Source: Nocardioides iriomotensis (lineage in GTDB: Bacteria > Actinomycetota > Actinomycetes > Propionibacteriales > Nocardioidaceae). From it: a stretch of DNA of 64,000 nucleotides. Made by a program: the position numbers and the translations under genes. This document shows, one piece after another, positions 1 to 8,741 of this stretch. The notes beneath the pieces are model-generated. The model ran no database searches and was not told the DNA's origin. It saw nothing but the letters and a program-made list of their open reading frames with translations. Within the stretch, counting starts at the first letter, position 1, and the number at the start of each line of letters is the position of its first letter. Location: positions 1-64,000 of the forward strand of contig NZ_SDPU01000034.1 in assembly GCF_004168035.1 (NCBI RefSeq), in the 5' to 3' direction.

Positions 1-1
1 T

Positions 2-226
2 GCGGCGATGATGATGCAGCTCGGTGCGGAGGGTGTGTTCGTCGGGTCCGGGATCTTCAAGTCCGGCAACCCGGCGCAGCGGGCCGAGGCGATCGTCAGG
101 GCCACCACGTTCTTCGACGACCCCGATGTGGTCGCCAAGGTCTCCCGGGGTCTGGGCGAGGCGATGGTGGGGATCAACGTCGAGGAGATCCCGGAGCCGC
201 ACCGGCTGGCCGAACGCGGCTGGTGA
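2..226 (+). CDS. pdxS: Pyridoxal 5'-phosphate synthase lyase subunit PdxS, 3' end
   Basis: Only the last 74 codons are in the window; the gene starts to the left. PdxS makes PLP from ribose 5-phosphate, glyceraldehyde 3-phosphate and ammonia supplied by the PdxT glutaminase. The visible tail carries the phosphate-binding loop [14 protein letters not shown], followed by a segment typical of the PdxS C-terminus ([19 protein letters not shown], then [20 protein letters not shown]). PdxS is normally about 290-300 residues, so roughly three quarters is missing here. No pdxT follows directly; the gene ends at a hairpin and a sigma-factor operon begins. Confidence 0.95.
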   Translation, partial: AAMMMQLGAEGVFVGSGIFKSGNPAQRAEAIVRATTFFDDPDVVAKVSRGLGEAMVGINVEEIPEPHRLAERGW

Positions 227-233
227 GCTGCCG

Positions 234-271
234 AGCGGAACGAGATGCGACCAAGCGTCTCGTTCCGCTTT
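234..271 (+). terminator. Rho-independent-type terminator after pdxS
   Basis: A perfect 12-bp inverted repeat (AGCGGAACGAGA at 234-245, TCTCGTTCCGCT at 258-269) with a 12-nt loop starts 8 nt after the pdxS stop and runs into TTT. It probably ends pdxS transcription and insulates the sigma gene. Confidence 0.75.
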
Positions 272-303
272 CGCTCGTCACGGGGAGAACAGCGCGCGCC
301 GCA

Positions 304-357
304 GGGCAGGATGCGCCGACTCGACCCGTTCCCGAGGGCAGGACGCGCCGACTCGAC
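304..357 (+). repeat. Two-copy 32-nt-period direct repeat in the pdxS/sigma intergenic region
   Basis: A 22-nt unit beginning GGGCAGGATGCGCCGACTCG occurs at 304-325 and again at 336-357, with a single T/C difference. The roughly 300-nt gap 227-532 contains the pdxS terminator and this repeat; no gene is convincing in it. Its role is unknown: it could be leader sequence of the sigma operon or a small dispersed repeat. Confidence 0.6.
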
Positions 358-532
358 GCCTCCCGGCGGGAGGTTCGAGCCGGCTCGGCAGCGTCGCCTC
401 GGACCAGCGCGGGCCTGCCCCGCCGAACGAGACCGGCGCGTAGCGGAGTTCCTTCTTGTCCGTCGAGGCAGCCGGGCTACGCCGAGGACTACGGACCCAG
501 ATGGCTCCGGCTCGTCATTGCGGTCGTCACAG

Positions 533-1270
533 GTGTGGGCTTGGGATGAAGTGGTGGGAGGCCAGGAGCGCGCAGCACGTCTGCCCGCGGGCACCGCGAG
601 GGTTCCGGGACAGCGGGAACCGCAGGAGGGCCGTGCGGCCCGCGACACCGACGAGCTCTGGGCGCTGCGTAGCGGTGACCAGTCGGCGTTCGTCGCGCTG
701 GTGCGTCGACTCCACCCGTCGATGGTCCGGGTGGCGTCGGCATACGTGTCCTCTCCCGAGGTGGGGGAGGAGGTCGCCCAGGACACGTGGGTCGCGGTCC
801 TGGAACAGCTGGACCGCTTCGAGGGGCGTTCGACGCTCAAGACGTGGATCTTCCGGATCCTCACGAACCTGGCCAAGACGCGCGGCGTGCGGGAGAGACG
901 TTCGGCCCCGTTCTCCTCGTTGAACCTGCGCGGGGAGGCCCAGGGAGAGGTCGAGCCGCCGGAGAGCTTCCTCGACGCGGACCATCGCTGGTCCGGACAC
1001 TGGGCGGTGCCGGTGCACGCGTGGCCGGCGCCGGACGAGCAGCTGCTCTCCGCCGAGATGGGGGAGCGCCTGGTCCATGCCCTGGACGCCCTGCCGCCGG
1101 CTCAGCGGGCCGTGGTGGCGCTGCGGGACGGCCAGTCCCTGTCGTCTCGGGAGGTGTGCGACCTGCTCGAGATCAGCGAGTCCAACCAGAGGGTGCTGCT
1201 CCACCGTGGCCGGCTGCGGGTGCGGCGGGCGATCGGTGAGTACGCCGACCGGCTGGTCGTGCGGGCATGA
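533..1270 (+). CDS. RNA polymerase sigma factor, ECF (sigma-70 family)
   Basis: About 245 residues from a GTG at 533; GTG 551 or 554 are equally possible, since no clear ribosome site decides. Sigma region 2 is seen as SAFVALVRRLHPSMVRVASA, then EVGEEVAQDTWVAVLEQLDRF and STLKTWIFRILTNLAKTR, the usual ECF signature. Region 4 is seen as ALPPAQRAVVALRDGQSLSS, then EVCDLLEISESNQRVLLHRG. The roughly 60-residue linker with many acidic and proline residues is longer than in minimal ECFs. The stop overlaps the start of a zinc-finger anti-sigma gene by 4 nt (ATGA), so the two products are probably made in a fixed ratio. The inducing signal cannot be read from the sequence. Confidence 0.9.
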   Translation: MWAWDEVVGGQERAARLPAGTARVPGQREPQEGRAARDTDELWALRSGDQSAFVALVRRLHPSMVRVASAYVSSPEVGEEVAQDTWVAVLEQLDRFEGRSTLKTWIFRILTNLAKTRGVRERRSAPFSSLNLRGEAQGEVEPPESFLDADHRWSGHWAVPVHAWPAPDEQLLSAEMGERLVHALDALPPAQRAVVALRDGQSLSSREVCDLLEISESNQRVLLHRGRLRVRRAIGEYADRLVVRA

Positions 1271-1512
1271 ACCGCGACGAGGTGCGCTGCCGGGACGTCG
1301 TCGCGCTGCTGACGGACTACCTGGAGGGTGCCCTCCCGGTGGAGGACCGCGTTGCGCTGGAGCAGCACCTGCTCACGTGCGAGGGATGTACCGCGTTCCT
1401 GGCCCAGCTGCGCACGTCGATCGCCCTGACCGGCGCCCTCGACCAGGAAGAGGTCGCACCGGCACTGATGGACGCCGTCCTGGCGCTCTACCGGCAGCGG
1501 CAGTCGACATGA
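1267..1512 (+). CDS. Zinc-finger anti-sigma factor (zf-HC2)
   Basis: This 81-residue cytoplasmic protein carries the anti-sigma zinc-finger pattern: CRDVVALLTDYLEGALP near residues 8-24 and H-L-L-T-C-E-G-C (HxxxCxxC) near residues 36-43. It has no membrane segment, so it is likely a soluble sensor that holds the preceding sigma factor inactive, perhaps by redox or zinc state. It overlaps the sigma gene upstream and the unknown gene downstream by ATGA, giving a translationally coupled trio. Short soluble zf-HC2 proteins encoded next to an ECF gene are the normal arrangement in actinobacteria; the signal is inferred, not seen. Confidence 0.9.
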   Translation: MNRDEVRCRDVVALLTDYLEGALPVEDRVALEQHLLTCEGCTAFLAQLRTSIALTGALDQEEVAPALMDAVLALYRQRQST

Positions 1513-2168
1513 CCTGGTACAAGTTCCTCTCCGCCGGTGCGGTCGGCCCGTTCAGCGGCTACCCGTGGCCGCCGCCGGGTGACTCACACGGGGCCGGTGA
1601 GTGGATCACGGCCAGGGACGGGCTGGAGCCCTGTCAGAGCGGGCTGCACCTGTGCCGTCCCGCCGACCTGCCGTTCTGGCTCCACGAGGAGCTCTACATC
1701 GTCGACGTGGACGGCCCGGTGACCGAGTACGAGAGCTTCGTGCTGGCGCACCGTGCACGACTCGTCCACCGCGTCCCGTGGGACCAGCGTGCCGCTCGAC
1801 GCTTCAGCCGTGCCTGCGCCTGGCGGGTTCGCGACCTGGCAGCGGACGCCCTCGAGCGCACGGGACGACACGACGAGGCCCGCGAGCTGCTCGCGTGCAC
1901 CTCGCTGGACGACCTGGACCGGACGGTCGGTGGGCTCGCCACCGAGGAGACGGGCTCCGCCGCCGATGCCACCGGGTACGTCGCGGACGCGCTCACCTTC
2001 GCCGGGGGCGTCGAGGGCAGCACCGGCTGGGCATCGGCCACCGCGACCACGGCGCTCGTCGCGGCGGCGGCGGCTCGTGCCACGGCCCCGGGCGGCAGCG
2101 GGCGCGGGTCCTGGGCGGCCGAGCGTCAACGTCAGGCCTCGTGGATCGCTGAGCTGGCTGACCGCTGA
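1509..2168 (+). CDS. Unrecognised protein coupled to the sigma/anti-sigma pair
   Basis: This 219-residue protein starts at an ATG that overlaps the anti-sigma stop. The first 85 residues look like a compact domain: YKFLSAGAVGPFSG near the start, a tryptophan-rich loop, CQSGLHLCRPADLPFWL and then an acidic ELYIVDVDG strand. This resembles uncharacterised DUF7666-type sequences from memory. The C-terminal 90 residues are alanine/threonine-rich and probably helical. No signal peptide or clear membrane helix is present. Coupling to a regulatory pair suggests it is either an effector or a modulator of the sigma switch. No function is proposed. Confidence 0.7.
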   Translation: MTWYKFLSAGAVGPFSGYPWPPPGDSHGAGEWITARDGLEPCQSGLHLCRPADLPFWLHEELYIVDVDGPVTEYESFVLAHRARLVHRVPWDQRAARRFSRACAWRVRDLAADALERTGRHDEARELLACTSLDDLDRTVGGLATEETGSAADATGYVADALTFAGGVEGSTGWASATATTALVAAAAARATAPGGSGRGSWAAERQRQASWIAELADR

Positions 2169-2266
2169 GGAGCCCCCACCCGACCGGCGCCACGCCGGTG
2201 CGGGTGTGTAACGAACCGCGCGGTGCGTCAGACAACGCGTCAGTCGAGAACACGCGGAGGATGGCG

Positions 2267-3655
2267 ATGGAAGACTTCGATGTCGTCGTGGTCGGTGGCG
2301 GTCCGGCCGGCGAGGTGGCCGCAGGTCGGTGTGCCGACGGCGGGCTGCGGACCGCGCTCGTGGAGCACGAGCTGGTCGGTGGCGAGTGCTCGTTCTGGGG
2401 GTGCGTGCCGAGCAAGACCCTCATCCGGCCGGGAGACGTCGTCGCGGCGGCCCGCAGGGTGCCGGGAGCCTCGGCGGCGGTCGGCGGCCCGCTCGACCTG
2501 CCCGCGGCGTTGACGTGGCGGGACGAGATGACGAACGGCTGGCGTGACGACAACGCCCTGCCCTGGCTCCAGGAGAAGGGCATCACCCTCCTCCGGGGCA
2601 CCGGCAGCCTCGCCGGCGAGCGTGAGGTCGCCGTGCACTCGACGGGTGCTGCCAGACAGGTTCGGGCGACCCGGGCGGTGATCCTGGCCGTGGGTACGCG
2701 TCCCATGGTCCCGCCGGTGCCTGGCCTGGCCGAGCTGCCGCCCTGGGACAACCGCGACGCCACCTCCGCCAAGGACGTCCCTCGGCGCCTGCTGGTGCTC
2801 GGGGGCGGCGCGGTCGGCGTCGAGATGGCCCAGGCCTTCCGTCGGCTCGGCAGCCAGGAGGTCGTCGTCGTCGAGGGTGCCGACCGGCTCATGGCGCGCG
2901 AGGAGCCGTTCGCCGGGGAGGAGCTGCGCATCGCCCTCGAGGCCGAGGACATCCGGGTCCTGACGGGCACGCCGCTGGACCGGGTGCGGCGCAAGGGCGC
3001 CGACGGACCCGTCGTCGCCACGCTCGCGGACGGGCTGCGGCTGGAGACCGACGAAGTGCTGCTGGCCGTCGGCCGACGTCCCGCGACGCAGGACGTCGGA
3101 CTGGAGACCGTAGGTCTCATCCCTGGGCGGACCGTGGAGGTCGACGACGCCATGCGCGCGGTCGGCGTCCCGGACGGTTGGCTCTACGCGATCGGCGACT
3201 GCAACGGCCGCGCGCCGCTCACCCACATGGGCAAGTACCACGGCCGGATCGCCGCTGACGTCATCCTCGGCGGAGCGGTCAGGGACCGTGCCAGCGCGTC
3301 CGTCGTCCCCCGGGTCACCTTCACCGACCCCCAGATCTGTGCTGTCGGACTCACGGAGGCGCAGGCGCGCCAACGCGGTCTTGCGGTGCGGGCCGTCACC
3401 TACGACATCGGCGCCGTGGCAGGGGCCTACGTGCTCGGCCGCGGCATCGCCGGCACGGCGAAGATCGTCGTCGACGAGCGCCGCCGCACGCTGGTCGGCG
3501 CGACGTTCACCGGCCCCGCGCTGCAGGAGCTGCTCCACTCCGCGACCGTGGCGATCGTCGGCCAGGTGCCACTGGACACGCTGTGGCACGCGGTCCCGTC
3601 GTTCCCGACAGTGAGCGAGATCTGGCTCCGGCTGCTCGAGACCTACGGGTTGTAG
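2267..3655 (+). CDS. FAD/NAD(P)-dependent pyridine nucleotide-disulfide oxidoreductase (mercuric reductase / lipoamide dehydrogenase type)
   Basis: 462 residues. ATG 2267 is chosen over ATG 2261 because the GGAGG at 2256-2260 is 6 nt from it. An N-terminal dinucleotide-binding fold (VVVVGGGPAGEVAAGR) is followed by the redox-active disulfide motif GGECSFWGCVPSKTL. A second Rossmann motif, LLVLGGGAVGVEMAQAFRRL, binds NAD(P)H; YAIGDCNG contacts FAD; the C-terminal dimerisation domain ends HAVPSFPTVSEIW. The C-terminal His-Pro of this class is present as HAVPSFP. No heavy-metal-binding domain or mer genes lie nearby, so mercuric reduction is unlikely. A general disulfide or quinone reductase is the safer call. 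Confidence 0.9.
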   Translation: MEDFDVVVVGGGPAGEVAAGRCADGGLRTALVEHELVGGECSFWGCVPSKTLIRPGDVVAAARRVPGASAAVGGPLDLPAALTWRDEMTNGWRDDNALPWLQEKGITLLRGTGSLAGEREVAVHSTGAARQVRATRAVILAVGTRPMVPPVPGLAELPPWDNRDATSAKDVPRRLLVLGGGAVGVEMAQAFRRLGSQEVVVVEGADRLMAREEPFAGEELRIALEAEDIRVLTGTPLDRVRRKGADGPVVATLADGLRLETDEVLLAVGRRPATQDVGLETVGLIPGRTVEVDDAMRAVGVPDGWLYAIGDCNGRAPLTHMGKYHGRIAADVILGGAVRDRASASVVPRVTFTDPQICAVGLTEAQARQRGLAVRAVTYDIGAVAGAYVLGRGIAGTAKIVVDERRRTLVGATFTGPALQELLHSATVAIVGQVPLDTLWHAVPSFPTVSEIWLRLLETYGL

Positions 3656-3665
3656 GCGGCTCACC

Positions 3666-4898
3666 ATGCCTGATGTCTCGTTCGACAACCTCGTGATCGT
3701 CTCGCTCATCGCGGTCCTCGCACCGCTGCTGCTGGGGTTCACTCCCGGGCTGCGGATCCCCGCCATCGTGCTGGAGATCGTCGGCGGGGTGGTCGTCGGG
3801 CCGTCGATGCTCGGCTGGGTCGAGGTGGACCTCCCGGTCTCCATCCTCGCCCTGCTCGGCCTGACCTTCCTGCTGCTCCTGGCGGGACTGGAGATCGACC
3901 TCCACCGGTTGCGCGGGCGGCTCCTCACCGTCGCGCTCGTCGGCTTCGGGATCACGCTGGTGCTGGCCCTCGGCGCCTCGCTGGGGTTCACGGCCGTCGG
4001 CTGGCTGTCGAGTCCGCTCATCGTGGCGGTCGCGCTCTGCGCCACCGGCCTGGGCCTGATCGTGCCCGTCCTCAAGGACGCCGGTCAGGCCGACAGCGAC
4101 GTGGGCCAGACGACGATCGCGGCGTCCTCGGTCGCGGACTTCGGCGCCGTGCTCCTCCTGTCGTTCCTGTTCTCGATGTCCGCCACCAGCACCGCTGCGC
4201 GGCTCGTGCTCGTGCTGGCCTTCGCGCTGCTCGTCGCCCTCACGGCGTACGTGATCACCCGGAGCGGACGCTCGATGCGCCTGAGCGACGTGGTGCTCAG
4301 GCTCCAGGACACCACGGCGGAGATCCGCGTCCGGCTCACGGTGCTGCTGCTGGTCGGCTTCGCCGTCCTGGCCGAACGGTTCGGGCTCGAGAGCATCCTG
4401 GGTGCCTTCGTGGCCGGAGCGATGATCGGGGCGCTGGACAAGGACTCCTCGACGCACCCGCACCTGCGCACCAAGCTGGAGGCGATCGGCTACGGCTTCC
4501 TGGTCCCGGTCTTCTTCGTGACCAGCGGACTCCGCCTGGACCTGACCGGTCTGGCCGAGGATCCCGGCGCCCTGGTCCGGGTCCCGCTCTTCCTGCTGGC
4601 CCTGCTGCTGGCCCGCGGCGTCCCGGCCGTCCTCTACGTCTCCGCCTTGGGACGTCGGGCGGCACTGGCCGCCGCGCTGCTGCAGGCCACGTCGCTGCCG
4701 TTCATCGTCGCCGCCACCCAGATCGGCGTGGAGACCGGCCGGCTCAGCCCGACGAACGCCGCCGCGCTGGTGTTCGCCGGACTGCTCTCGGTGCTGGTCT
4801 TCCCGCCGGTCGCGCTGTCGCTGCTGCGCGGCGCCGACTCCCGAGGCGCGTCGCCGGCGGTGGACCAGACGGCTTCTCGGTCGAGCGAACCGCTGTAA
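3666..4898 (+). CDS. Kef-type cation:proton antiporter (CPA2 family membrane domain)
   Basis: 410 residues with 12-13 hydrophobic segments spread over the whole length. The N-terminus has the family pattern of two helices around PAIVLEIVGGVVVGPSMLGW and LTFLLLLAGLEIDLHRLRG, then a helix with FAVLAERFGLESILGAFVAG, where acidic and glycine residues sit in the ion path. No C-terminal RCK/TrkA domain is present, so it is a membrane-only Kef-like exchanger of K+ or Na+ for H+. It starts 10 nt after the flavoprotein gene and may share its transcript. Confidence 0.9.
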   Translation: MPDVSFDNLVIVSLIAVLAPLLLGFTPGLRIPAIVLEIVGGVVVGPSMLGWVEVDLPVSILALLGLTFLLLLAGLEIDLHRLRGRLLTVALVGFGITLVLALGASLGFTAVGWLSSPLIVAVALCATGLGLIVPVLKDAGQADSDVGQTTIAASSVADFGAVLLLSFLFSMSATSTAARLVLVLAFALLVALTAYVITRSGRSMRLSDVVLRLQDTTAEIRVRLTVLLLVGFAVLAERFGLESILGAFVAGAMIGALDKDSSTHPHLRTKLEAIGYGFLVPVFFVTSGLRLDLTGLAEDPGALVRVPLFLLALLLARGVPAVLYVSALGRRAALAAALLQATSLPFIVAATQIGVETGRLSPTNAAALVFAGLLSVLVFPPVALSLLRGADSRGASPAVDQTASRSSEPL

Positions 4899-4955
4899 CG
4901 CGAACGGGGTCCCGATCGACAGGACTCACGACCACCCAGCTGCAGGAGGCGGACC

Positions 4956-5765
4956 ATGCGAGGACTTCGAGGCAAGAACGTGCTGATCACCGGTGGCACC
5001 TCGGGGATCGGCCAGGCCATCGCCGTGCGCTTCGCGGAGTACGGCGCGAACGTCGCGATCAACTACGTACGCAGCGCGGACGAGGCGGCGGACACCGAGG
5101 AGCAGGTCCACACCTGTGTCCGGAAGGTGAAGGAGACCGGCGTCCGCGACGTGCTGGTCAGGGGTGACGTCTCCAAGGAGGACGAGGTGGTGGCGATGGT
5201 CGAGGACGCCACCGCGCAGCTCGGTGGGCTCGACGTCTTGGTCAACAACGCCGGCATCCAGATCTCGCGGCCCTCGCACGAGCTGGCCGTCGACGACTTC
5301 GACAAGGTGCTGGCGGTGAACCTGCGCGGTGCCTTCCTCTGCGCACGCGAGGCGATCCGTCGCTTCCTCGACGCACAGAAGCCGGGCGTCGTGATCAACA
5401 TGTCCAGCGTCCACCAACGGATCCCCAAGCCGCAGTACCTCGGGTACTCGGTCAGCAAGGGCGGCATGGCCAACCTGACGACGACGCTCGCCCTGGAGTA
5501 CGCCGGTCGCAACATCCGGGTCAACGGGATCGGCCCCGGTGCCACCATCACGCCGATCAACCGTGGCTGGGTGGACGACCCCATGAAGGCCGAGCAGGTC
5601 ACCAGCCACATCCCGATGCCACGCGCCGGTACGGCCGACGAGATGGCCGGCGTCACCTGCTTCCTGGCCAGCGACGACGCGGCGTACGTGACCGGGCAGA
5701 CGCTCTACGTCGACGGCGGGCTCACCCTGTACGCCGACTTCCGGGAACCTTGGTCCTCGGAGTGA
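4956..5765 (+). CDS. SDR family oxidoreductase (glucose 1-dehydrogenase-like)
   Basis: 269 residues. Classical short-chain dehydrogenase: nucleotide-binding TGGTSGIGQAIA at residues 11-22, NNAG in LVNNAGIQISR, catalytic serine in NMSSVH, catalytic YSVSK (Tyr-x-x-x-Lys), and PG in GIGPGA. The C-terminal YVTGQTLYVDGGLTLY is typical of the glucose dehydrogenase/YdaD-like branch. AGGAGG precedes the start by 6 nt. Its stop overlaps the next gene by GTGA, linking it to the cyclase and GMC oxidoreductase; sugar or polyol oxidation is inferred from that company. Confidence 0.92.
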   Translation: MRGLRGKNVLITGGTSGIGQAIAVRFAEYGANVAINYVRSADEAADTEEQVHTCVRKVKETGVRDVLVRGDVSKEDEVVAMVEDATAQLGGLDVLVNNAGIQISRPSHELAVDDFDKVLAVNLRGAFLCAREAIRRFLDAQKPGVVINMSSVHQRIPKPQYLGYSVSKGGMANLTTTLALEYAGRNIRVNGIGPGATITPINRGWVDDPMKAEQVTSHIPMPRAGTADEMAGVTCFLASDDAAYVTGQTLYVDGGLTLYADFREPWSSE

Positions 5766-6650
5766 CCGACGTGGAACAGCCCTGGTGGCCCTCACCGTTC
5801 GGTGCCGAGGACCAGATCGGCATGCTCAACCACGTCACCGACGCGAAGCGGCGCGACGCGCTCGCCCTCGTGCGGACCGGCCGGATGTACGACCTCGGCC
5901 GGGTGCTCGACGAGAGCGTGCCGGTGTTCCCGGGCCGGCACTTCCGGCAGACGCTGGTCACCACCGCCCACCACGTTCACGGTTCCGCCGGCGGTCTGGG
6001 GGACAACCGGGTCAACTGGGTCATCGAGACGGTCTCGGCCACGACCCAGCTCGGGACCCACCTCGACATGCTGAACCACCTCCAGATCGGCGACCGCGGC
6101 TACAACGGCTTGCACGTCGGCGAGCTCGCCGAGAACTGGGGCACGAGCAAGCTCGGGGCCGAGACGGTGCCGCAGCTGGTGACCCGCGGCTGGCTCGTGG
6201 ACGCGGCGTCCGTGCGCGGTGTCGCCGGGCTGGACCGGGGCGACGTCGTCACCGTCGACGACGTCCGGTCGGCACTGGACGGTCGCGAGCCGGAGCCCGG
6301 CGACGCGGTCCTGTTCCACACCGGCTGGGGTCGCCACTGGGGCGATGCCGACACCTACCTGGCGGGAGAGCCGGGTCCCGGCCTGGACCTGGCCTGCTGG
6401 CTGGCCGACCACGGGGTGGCGCTGACCGGGTGCGACACGTGGAGCTGCGGGCCGGTTCCCGCCGAGGACCCGAACCGGCCCTTCGAGGTCCCTCAGCTCC
6501 TCAACGTGCGCCACGGCGTCTTCGTCGTGGAGAACCCTCGACACCAGCGAGATCGCGGCAGCGGGCCTGCGGGAGTTCGCGCTGGTCCTGACCCACCCCA
6601 AGCTGCGCGGCGCCACGGGCGCCTGGACCTCACCGATCGCCCTCGTCTGA
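5762..6650 (+). pseudogene. Cyclase family protein (kynurenine formamidase-like), interrupted by a +1 frameshift near 6535
   Basis: GTG 5762 overlaps the SDR stop. The reading frame gives a good cyclase-family protein: GRVLDESVPVFPGRHF, GTHLDMLNH (metal-binding HxxxD-like region) and DAVLFHTGWGRHWGD. At 6535-6537 it meets CCC where CC is needed. Removing one C restores a natural C-terminus (LDTSEIAAAGLREFALVLTH ...) ending at the TGA 6648-6650, exactly before the ribosome site of the next gene. As written, the frame runs on into nonsense over the GMC gene. A one-base homopolymer error in the assembly is as likely as a true mutation. Members hydrolyse N-formyl amides or related cyclic substrates; the substrate here is unknown. 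Confidence 0.85.
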
Positions 6651-6660
6651 GGAGGAACCC

Positions 6661-8268
6661 ATGGACAACCACTACGACGTCGTCATCATCGGGACCGGAG
6701 CCGGCGGCGGGACCCTCGCGCACACGTTGGCCCCGTCGGGCAAACGGATCCTGCTCCTCGAGCGCGGGGACTACCTGCGTCGTGAGCCGGAGAACTGGGA
6801 CAGCCGCGCGGTCTTCGTCCAGGCCCGCTACAAGGCACCGGAGGAGTGGTACGACAAGGACGGCCAGCCGTTCCACCCCGGCGCGCACTACTTCGTCGGC
6901 GGCAACACCAAGGTGTACGGCGCGATCCTGTTCCGGCTGCGTGAGCGCGACTTCGGCGAGGTACGCCACCACGCGGGGATCTCGCCCGCCTGGCCGTTGT
7001 CCTACGCCGACTTCGCGCCCTACTACTCCCGGGCCGAGCGCCTGTACCACGTGCACGGCGAGCGGGGCTCGGACCCGACCGAGCCCCCGGCCGACGGGCC
7101 GTACCCGTATCCGGCCGTCACGCACGAACCGCGGATCCAGCAGCTCCACGACGACCTGGCTCGCCGCGGGCTGCACCCGTTCCCGCTGCCGGTCGGAGTC
7201 CGGCTCGACGAGTCCGACTGGGAGCACAGCGCCTGCGTCCGCTGCAACCGGCTGGACGGCTTCCCCTGCCTGGTCGACGGCAAGGCCGACGCGCACGTGG
7301 TCGCCGTACGACCCGCCCTCGAACACCCGGGAGTGACGCTGCTCCGCCGTGCGCGGGTGGAGCGCCTCGAAACGGACGGGACCGGGCGAACCGTCAACCG
7401 GGTCGTCGTGGACCGCGACGGGGTCCGCGAGGCCTACTCCGGCGACATCGTCGTGGTCGCCTGCGGCGCAGTGAACTCGGCGGCGCTGCTGCTGCGCTCG
7501 GCGAACGACCGGCACCCGGACGGTCTGGCCAACTCCTCCGGCGTGGTCGGCCGGCACTACATGTGCCACATCAACTCGGCCCTGCTCGCCCTGTCCAAGA
7601 CCCCGAACGACACCCGCTTCCAGAAGACGCTGGGCGTCAACGACTACTACTGGGGCGCGGACGACTACGAGTACCCGCTCGGCCACATCCAGCTCCTCGG
7701 GAAGACCGACGGCCAGATGCTGCGAGCCGGGGCGCCGAGGCTGACGCCCGGCCCGGCGCTGGAGCTCGCCGCCCGTCACGCGATCGACTTCTGGCTCACC
7801 ACCGAGGACCTGCCCCTGCCGGAGAACCGGGTGACGGTCGACCGGCACGGACGGATCAACCTCAGCTACACCGACCGCAACACCGAGTCGCACCAACGGC
7901 TCGTGGCCAAGCTCCGCCACCTGCTGCCGCACCTGGGCTGCCGGGACAGGTTGCTGCCGAACACGTTCTCGCGGGACGCGCGGATCCCGATCGCCGGCGT
8001 GGCCCACCAGTGCGGCACCGTGCGCTTCGGGACCGACCCGGCGGAGTCGGCGCTCGACGTGAGCTGCAAGGCGCACGACCTCGACAACCTGTACGTCGTC
8101 GACACCAGCTTCTTCCCGTCCAGCTCCGCGGTGAACCCGGCCCTGACGGCGATGGCCAACTCCATCCGCGTCGGCGACCACCTCGCCGAGCGCCTCGGCG
8201 TCAGTCTCGCGCCCGCCGTCCCCGCGCAGGTGGCCGGCGAGCGAGTCCCGACCGGAGCCGCACGATGA
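6661..8268 (+). CDS. GMC family FAD-dependent oxidoreductase
   Basis: 535 residues, preceded by GGAGGA at 6651-6656. The N-terminal FAD-binding fold reads VVIIGTGAGGGTLAHTL with the following acidic residue in LLLERGDYLRR. The substrate-domain entry reads YFVGGNTKVYGAILFRLRER. The catalytic region near the C-terminus has HQCGT (catalytic His) and AVNPALTAMANSIRVGDHLA (Asn and FAD contact). These are the hallmarks of glucose-methanol-choline enzymes, in the branch related to bacterial glucose and polyol dehydrogenases. It is a cytoplasmic or membrane-associated enzyme with no Tat signal. It lies between the cyclase and a small membrane protein in a tightly packed operon. Confidence 0.92.
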   Translation: MDNHYDVVIIGTGAGGGTLAHTLAPSGKRILLLERGDYLRREPENWDSRAVFVQARYKAPEEWYDKDGQPFHPGAHYFVGGNTKVYGAILFRLRERDFGEVRHHAGISPAWPLSYADFAPYYSRAERLYHVHGERGSDPTEPPADGPYPYPAVTHEPRIQQLHDDLARRGLHPFPLPVGVRLDESDWEHSACVRCNRLDGFPCLVDGKADAHVVAVRPALEHPGVTLLRRARVERLETDGTGRTVNRVVVDRDGVREAYSGDIVVVACGAVNSAALLLRSANDRHPDGLANSSGVVGRHYMCHINSALLALSKTPNDTRFQKTLGVNDYYWGADDYEYPLGHIQLLGKTDGQMLRAGAPRLTPGPALELAARHAIDFWLTTEDLPLPENRVTVDRHGRINLSYTDRNTESHQRLVAKLRHLLPHLGCRDRLLPNTFSRDARIPIAGVAHQCGTVRFGTDPAESALDVSCKAHDLDNLYVVDTSFFPSSSAVNPALTAMANSIRVGDHLAERLGVSLAPAVPAQVAGERVPTGAAR

Positions 8269-8741
8269 CTCCGGCACCGGTCCTGCGGCGGACGGCGCAG
8301 GGGATCGGCGCCGGCGTTGTCGCCGGGCTCATCGGCACCGCGGCCATGACGGTGTCGAGCGCCGTCGAGGCCCGGGTGCGAGGACGGCAGGCGAGCACGG
8401 CGCCCGCCAAGGCGGCCGAGCGCGTGCTCGGCATCGACCGCTTCGCCACCACGTCCGCGGAGAACCGGTTCAGCACCCTGGTGCACTGGGGGTACGGCAC
8501 CGGCTGGGGGGTCGCGCGCGGCGTGCTGGGCGCCGCCGGGCTGAGCCCGACGGCCGCTGCGCCGGTGCACTTCGCGGCCATGTGGGGTGGCGCTGCGGTC
8601 ATGCTCCCGAGCCTCGGCGTCGCGCCGCCCATCACCCGCTGGGGCTCAGAAGAGGTGGCCATCGACGTCTTCCACCACCTTGTCTACGAAGTCGGCACGG
8701 GGCTCGCCTACGCGCTGCTCACCAACGGGAGGAACCCATGA
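8265..8741 (+). CDS. Small membrane protein in the GMC/GH15 operon
   Basis: 158 residues, coupled to the GMC oxidoreductase by ATGA and to the GH15 gene by ATGA. Hydrophobic stretches lie near residues 10-30 (GIGAGVVAGLIGTAAMTVSS), around residues 85-110 and at the C-terminus (VYEVGTGLAYALL), with a conserved-looking HWGYGTGWGVARG between them. This glycine-rich pattern is common in actinobacterial proteins of unknown role encoded beside oxidoreductases. It could anchor or assist the neighbouring enzyme. I do not recognise a named family with confidence. Confidence 0.75.
   Translation: MTPAPVLRRTAQGIGAGVVAGLIGTAAMTVSSAVEARVRGRQASTAPAKAAERVLGIDRFATTSAENRFSTLVHWGYGTGWGVARGVLGAAGLSPTAAAPVHFAAMWGGAAVMLPSLGVAPPITRWGSEEVAIDVFHHLVYEVGTGLAYALLTNGRNP

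Noticed and set aside
2267-3655. Mercuric reductase (MerA)
   Set aside because: The catalytic disulfide matches the superfamily, but the C-terminal vicinal cysteines, the HMA domain and neighbouring mer genes are absent.
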